Source: Exiguobacterium aurantiacum DSM 6208
GTDB taxonomy: Bacteria > Bacillota > Bacilli > Exiguobacteriales > Exiguobacteriaceae
DNA: 64,000 nt
Reading direction: 5' to 3'
NCBI RefSeq assembly: GCF_000702585.1
Contig: NZ_JNIQ01000001.1
Coordinates: 380,501 to 444,500 of the forward strand
Shown here piece by piece: positions 60,931 through 64,000 of the stretch. The notes under the pieces are model-generated. The model saw only the letters and a list, made by a program, of their open reading frames with translations, made no database searches and had not been told where the DNA came from. Every line of letters begins with the position of its first letter. The first letter of the stretch is position 1. Made by a program: the position numbers and the translations under genes.

Positions 60931-61404
60931 TCAACGCTTGTATTTCTCAAGCAACGCTTTCGGGATGTGACAATAATCGTCCGGGCAGCGTGCGAGACGG
61001 TCCTGATGCTCGTCCGCGCTCGGAATATAGTTCGTGAGCGGCAACACTTCGACCGCGATTTGGTCCGCGTCGCTTCGCCTTTGGATAAACGCACGTGCCA
61101 CCTCTACATGTTTCGCATCCTCACTGTATAACCCGGTCCGGTACTTCTCTCCGACATCCTCGCCTTGTCGGTTGACGCTGTACGGGTCAATGATTTCGAA
61201 CAAGTACCCCATCAACGCTTCAATCGTGACGACTGTCGGATCAAATATGGTTTTGACGCATTCAGCGTATCCATCATAGTCTCCTTCGAGCGTGGTCGTC
61301 TTTCCGTTCGCCCGTCCGGCTTCCGTCTCGATAACGCCGGGTAACGTCTTGACGAACGCCTGCACACCCCATAGACAGCCTCCTGCGAGATATACCGTCT
61401 GCAT
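60931..61404 (-). CDS. msrA: peptide methionine sulfoxide reductase A
   Basis: 157 aa from ATG 61404, after AAAGGGGATGATG. Catalytic Cys in AGGCLWGVQAF (Phe of the common GCFWG is Leu). VIETEAGRANG, DPTVVTIEALMGYLFEIIDPYS and IPSADEHQDRLARCP follow as in MsrA. It reduces methionine-S-sulfoxide in proteins. No msrB is seen next to it. Confidence 0.9.
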   Translation of the reverse strand: MQTVYLAGGCLWGVQAFVKTLPGVIETEAGRANGKTTTLEGDYDGYAECVKTIFDPTVVTIEALMGYLFEIIDPYSVNRQGEDVGEKYRTGLYSEDAKHVEVARAFIQRRSDADQIAVEVLPLTNYIPSADEHQDRLARCPDDYCHIPKALLEKYKR

Positions 61405-61502
61405 CACATCATCCCCTTTAAGAAAATTAGTAAAAAATCCCACTATTATGAAGCAATACGATAAACTAGAAGAAACGTCGTGTTCATTTAGGAGGAAGCT
61501 AT

Positions 61503-62009
61503 GTGAAAAAACTCATCTTGACCACATTTTATACGATGACGCTTTGTTCAGGCATCTATTACGTCGCGACGGGCGAATCGTTCGTCACGATGAGTCAGTC
61601 CGTCCCACTCGATCAAGCCGAGGTGGAGCGCTACTTGGCGACCGAAGTGATGGCGCCGAACTTTGGTGGTGATGTTTATACGACGTATAAGATTCTCGAC
61701 ACGAGTACGACGAAACATGAGATTTACGTGTGGGCACTCATTCAAGAGTATGTGCGAGAAGGTGACCGCTTCGAGACAGGTACGGGCATGTCCGGTCCGC
61801 TCGTCCTCTACGTCGATCGTGCGGCAGAGATGTTCACGATTTCAGGTCATGAATCGCCACGTCCTGGAGATTACTATCCGGGCGACGTACGACGCATGTT
61901 CCCGCTCTATGCTGAACTGTCTGTCCTCCCGCATCCAATCTCGCTCGGCGAAAAACTACATGATCAAATGGAACAAAAGCTTTCACGTAGCCATCCTGTG
62001 AAAGAATGA
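61503..62009 (+). CDS. membrane-anchored hypothetical protein
   Basis: 168 aa, GTG 61503 after AGGAGGAAGCT. N-terminal helix (KKLILTTFYTMTLCSGIYYVA) is a signal anchor or signal peptide; the rest is soluble (EVERYLATEVMAPNF, KHEIYVWALIQEYVREGD). No family recognised. The next gene starts 15 bp after its stop, so they form an operon. Confidence 0.72.
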   Translation: MKKLILTTFYTMTLCSGIYYVATGESFVTMSQSVPLDQAEVERYLATEVMAPNFGGDVYTTYKILDTSTTKHEIYVWALIQEYVREGDRFETGTGMSGPLVLYVDRAAEMFTISGHESPRPGDYYPGDVRRMFPLYAELSVLPHPISLGEKLHDQMEQKLSRSHPVKE

Positions 62010-62023
62010 AAGGAAAGTTATTT

Positions 62024-62299
62024 ATGAAATTAGTTATTCGCGCCGCCTTGATTTCGGCCGTGCTTCATCTCGTTTATTTCATCGCGACGTTCGGAATCGG
62101 CTTCATCCGGACACTCACGTATGAGCCCGACATCATCACCAAAGCGGACAACGTCGTCGTCTTGCAAGACGAGGTCGTCATCGTGACGACCGGGGCGCCT
62201 TTCTTGTTCGTGTACACATTTTTTGGGATCACACTCATCGCTGCACTGCTTCTCACAGGGGTGCGTAACCGAACAATGCGAAAGGGAAGCCTGCGCTAA
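62024..62299 (+). CDS. small membrane protein, two TM segments
   Basis: 91 aa from ATG 62024 with AAAGGAAAG. Helices at about residues 8-29 and 58-80, separated by a soluble part (PDIITKADNVVVLQDEVVIV). Partner of the preceding gene by position; function unknown. Confidence 0.7.
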   Translation: MKLVIRAALISAVLHLVYFIATFGIGFIRTLTYEPDIITKADNVVVLQDEVVIVTTGAPFLFVYTFFGITLIAALLLTGVRNRTMRKGSLR

Positions 62300-62367
62300 T
62301 GATATGCTCCCCAATAGGTAGACAGATGAAATAACAAATCTGTTTATCTGATTGGGGAGTGTTTTTT

Positions 62368-63042
62368 ATGGCGAGAAGTCGGCATTCAATCGAACAAAAA
62401 CTGAGTGCACTACGGATGATGGAAGAAGAAACATATACGTGGAAGGAAATCGAGGAGGCCCATGACGTCTCTGAGCATACCCTCCGGGTGTGGAAAGTGA
62501 AATTCGAGACCGGCGGAATCGACGCCTTGAAGGAGTCGAGGACATGGAAACTGTACACAAAGGAACAGAAAATAGCGGCCGTACGTGACTATCTCGATGG
62601 GGTCACCATGGTGGAAGTCCTCTCCAGACATCAAATCAGTAGTCGTTCGGTTCTATATCGGTGGATCAAGAAGTATACTAGTCATAGCGAGTTAACAGAT
62701 TCGAGAAAAGGGATGGATCGAGCTATGACAAAAGGGAGAAAGACCACATTCGAGGAACGCATGGAGATCGTCAGGTATTGCCTGGACAATGGACGGAACT
62801 ATCAACAGACGGCCGAGATATTCGCCGTGTCGTACCACCAGGTCTACGGCTGGACGAAAAAATATGACGCCGACGGCGTGCACGGGCTCGAGGACCGGCG
62901 CGGACGGACGAAGCAAGAAGAGGAACTGACCAACGAAGAGAAGCTCGAACGTCGCATCCAACAGATCGAGCGGGAGAACGAGCGCCTGCGGGCCGAGAAC
63001 CTGTTCCTAAAAAAGTTAGAGGAGATCGAGAGGAGAGGTTGA
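62368..63042 (+). CDS. IS3-family OrfA (helix-turn-helix)
   Basis: 224 aa from ATG 62368 (GGGGAG eight nt before). Two helix-turn-helix units (EEAHDVSEHTLRVWKVKFE; AEIFAVSYHQVYGWTKKYD) and a C-terminal leucine-zipper-like coil (RIQQIERENERLRAENLFLKK). The A AAA AAG site near its end directs part of the ribosomes into orfB. Confidence 0.92.
   Translation: MARSRHSIEQKLSALRMMEEETYTWKEIEEAHDVSEHTLRVWKVKFETGGIDALKESRTWKLYTKEQKIAAVRDYLDGVTMVEVLSRHQISSRSVLYRWIKKYTSHSELTDSRKGMDRAMTKGRKTTFEERMEIVRYCLDNGRNYQQTAEIFAVSYHQVYGWTKKYDADGVHGLEDRRGRTKQEEELTNEEKLERRIQQIERENERLRAENLFLKKLEEIERRG
63009..63015 (+). promoter_or_regulatory. programmed -1 frameshift heptamer
   Basis: A AAA AAG in the orfA frame (CTA AAA AAG). 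A slip to -1 enters the orfB frame without an intervening stop, as in other IS3-family elements. Confidence 0.85.
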
Positions 63043-63937
63043 TCAGCCAAATCCGGCTACAATTACGTTACATGGCGATCGAGGAAATGTCGACGACCGA
63101 CACGTTCCCGGTCGTGCTCCTGTGTGAAATCGCGCAGGTCTCACGGGCCGCCTACTACAAATGGTTGAAGCGTACCGTCTCGGTACGCGAGGAGGAGAAC
63201 TTGGGCTTACTGGAGGACATCCGTCTCCTCTATGACCAGGTGAACGGGACCTACGGCTATCGACGGCTCACCATGACAATCAACCGCAGACGACGTCAAC
63301 ATGGCCTGCCGGCATACAATGAGAAGCGGATCTATCGTCTCATGCGCATCCATGAGATCCGTTCGGTCATCCGCCAGAAACGAAAGCGGCATAAGAAATC
63401 GTCACCGCAACATGTGGCCGAGAACCTGATGAACCGGGAATTCAGCGCGTCCCGACCGGACGAGAAGTGGTGCACCGACGTCACCGAGTTCAAATATGGC
63501 GCCGGGAAGAAGGCGTATCTGAGCGCGATCATCGACCTCTATGACGGCTCGATCGTCGCCTATCGCATCGGGAAATCCAACAACAACGCGCTCGTCTTCC
63601 AGACGATGATCCCAGCCATCGCGGGGCTCCGTTCAGGAGCGAGTCCGATGATCCATAGCGACCGAGGGTTCCAATATACCTCGAGAGGGTTCAAACGCAT
63701 GGTGGAAGACGCGGGGCTGACCCACAGCATGTCCCGGGTCGGACGTTGTCTCGACAACGCCCCGATTGAGGGTTTTTGGGTACCCTGAAAGTCGAGATGT
63801 ACTATTTGCGTGAGTTCCAGGCCTACAGCGAACTCACATCAGCCATCGAGGCCTACATATCGTTCTACAACCATGATCGTTTCCAGAAACGACTAAACGG
63901 CTTGAGCCCTGTCGAATACAGGACTCAAGCCGCCTAG
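63039..63937 (+). pseudogene. IS3-family OrfB transposase, frameshifted near its catalytic Glu
   Basis: Open from the orfA overlap (TTG 63039). DDE core: WCTDVTEFKYG, HSDRGFQYTS and NAPIEGFW. Translation then stops at 63786-63788, while the expected continuation (GTLKVEMYYLREFQAY to a stop at 63935-63937) is in the -1 frame. One G appears to be missing from the GGG run near 63778. Without it the last 50 residues are lost. Deletion or base-calling error. Confidence 0.82.
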
Positions 63938-64000
63938 GCTGGTTTTCATTATTTGCCCTGTCTACTTGACAGGGAGCAGTTCATAAGCAAAGCTCCCCTT

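Larger units (their letters stand above)
62305..63978 (+). mobile_element. IS3-family (IS150-like) insertion sequence
   Basis: Ends share TGCTCCC, then GTAGACAG and AAATAA at matching offsets in inverted orientation (imperfect). No short target duplication could be identified. Carries orfA and orfB with a frameshift signal. Confidence 0.82.

Noticed and set aside
62295-63990. Target-site duplication of the IS3 element
   Set aside because: The trinucleotides and tetranucleotides next to the ends differ.
1-64000. CRISPR arrays, tRNA, rRNA, prophage
   Set aside because: No regularly spaced repeats, no tRNA-like cloverleaf with TTCRA loop, no rRNA sequence and no phage structural genes were recognised by eye.

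Overview
The window reads as chromosome of a low-to-mid GC Bacillota rod. Shine-Dalgarno sites are strong (GGAGG type), promoters look SigA-like, and there is a CIRCE operator, a PerR-type box and CcpA-type cre palindromes. The gene set (mqo, ahpCF, htpG, metNIQ, dbpA, DegV, CarD-like, DUF4317) and roughly half GC fit Exiguobacterium best. That name is an inference and was not tested against any database.

Layout. 1-6.9 kb: a PAS/GGDEF/EAL protein cut by the window edge, a small membrane protein, a flavin monooxygenase, a YjiH-family transporter, a C39-like protein, a frameshifted gene with a UDG-like look, and rluF. 6.9-8.7 kb: an IS1182-family element sitting in the terminator after rluF and flanked by a 26-bp duplication. 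8.7-14.4 kb: small proteins, an SDR/TetR pair with a palindromic operator, a VOC protein behind a leader that ends in a terminator, and htpG under CIRCE. 14.4-19.5 kb: a restriction island with an HNH nuclease, a C5-cytosine methyltransferase, a Sau3AI/MutH-type endonuclease, Vsr and a BglII/BstYI-type endonuclease. 19.6-21.8 kb: ahpCF. 22.2-28.1 kb: an IS30 element followed by an AT-rich metal/redox island with an FNR-type regulator, two lone HMA proteins, a RIC-like protein and a P1B ATPase. Two promoters there carry FNR-type boxes centred at exactly -41.5. 28.3-33.4 kb: aldo/keto reductase, metQIN and an SLC13 transporter. 33.4-36 kb: a UDG-like gene split by a second IS1182 element with an 8-bp duplication. 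36-43.7 kb: DUF4236, a MarR/CarD-like pair, another UDG-like gene, an ISL3 element with an 8-bp duplication, mqo, and a phosphatase gene with an in-frame stop and four perfect DnaA boxes. 43.7-56.6 kb: DegV, an AlkA-like glycosylase, a glucan-use group (GH16, GH3, esterase), a Nudix protein, a MntA/HepT pair and a SolA-like oxidase. 56.6-64 kb: dbpA, DUF4317, a secreted HNH nuclease, a 34-aa membrane peptide, msrA and an IS3-family element.

Most noteworthy signals: (1) a ~100-bp folded element upstream of both IS1182 transposases, with compensatory stem changes between the two copies; (2) the FNR-controlled metal/redox island; (3) four perfect DnaA boxes in 135 bp; (4) two restriction enzymes of different families, both suggestive of GATC-containing sites, sharing one visible methyltransferase and a Vsr.

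Caution: several genes are broken by one-base changes, three of them in homopolymer or near-homopolymer runs (5886-5892, about 47965, about 63776) and a possible fourth at 7790-7795. Sequencing or assembly error must be excluded before calling them pseudogenes or programmed frameshifts.
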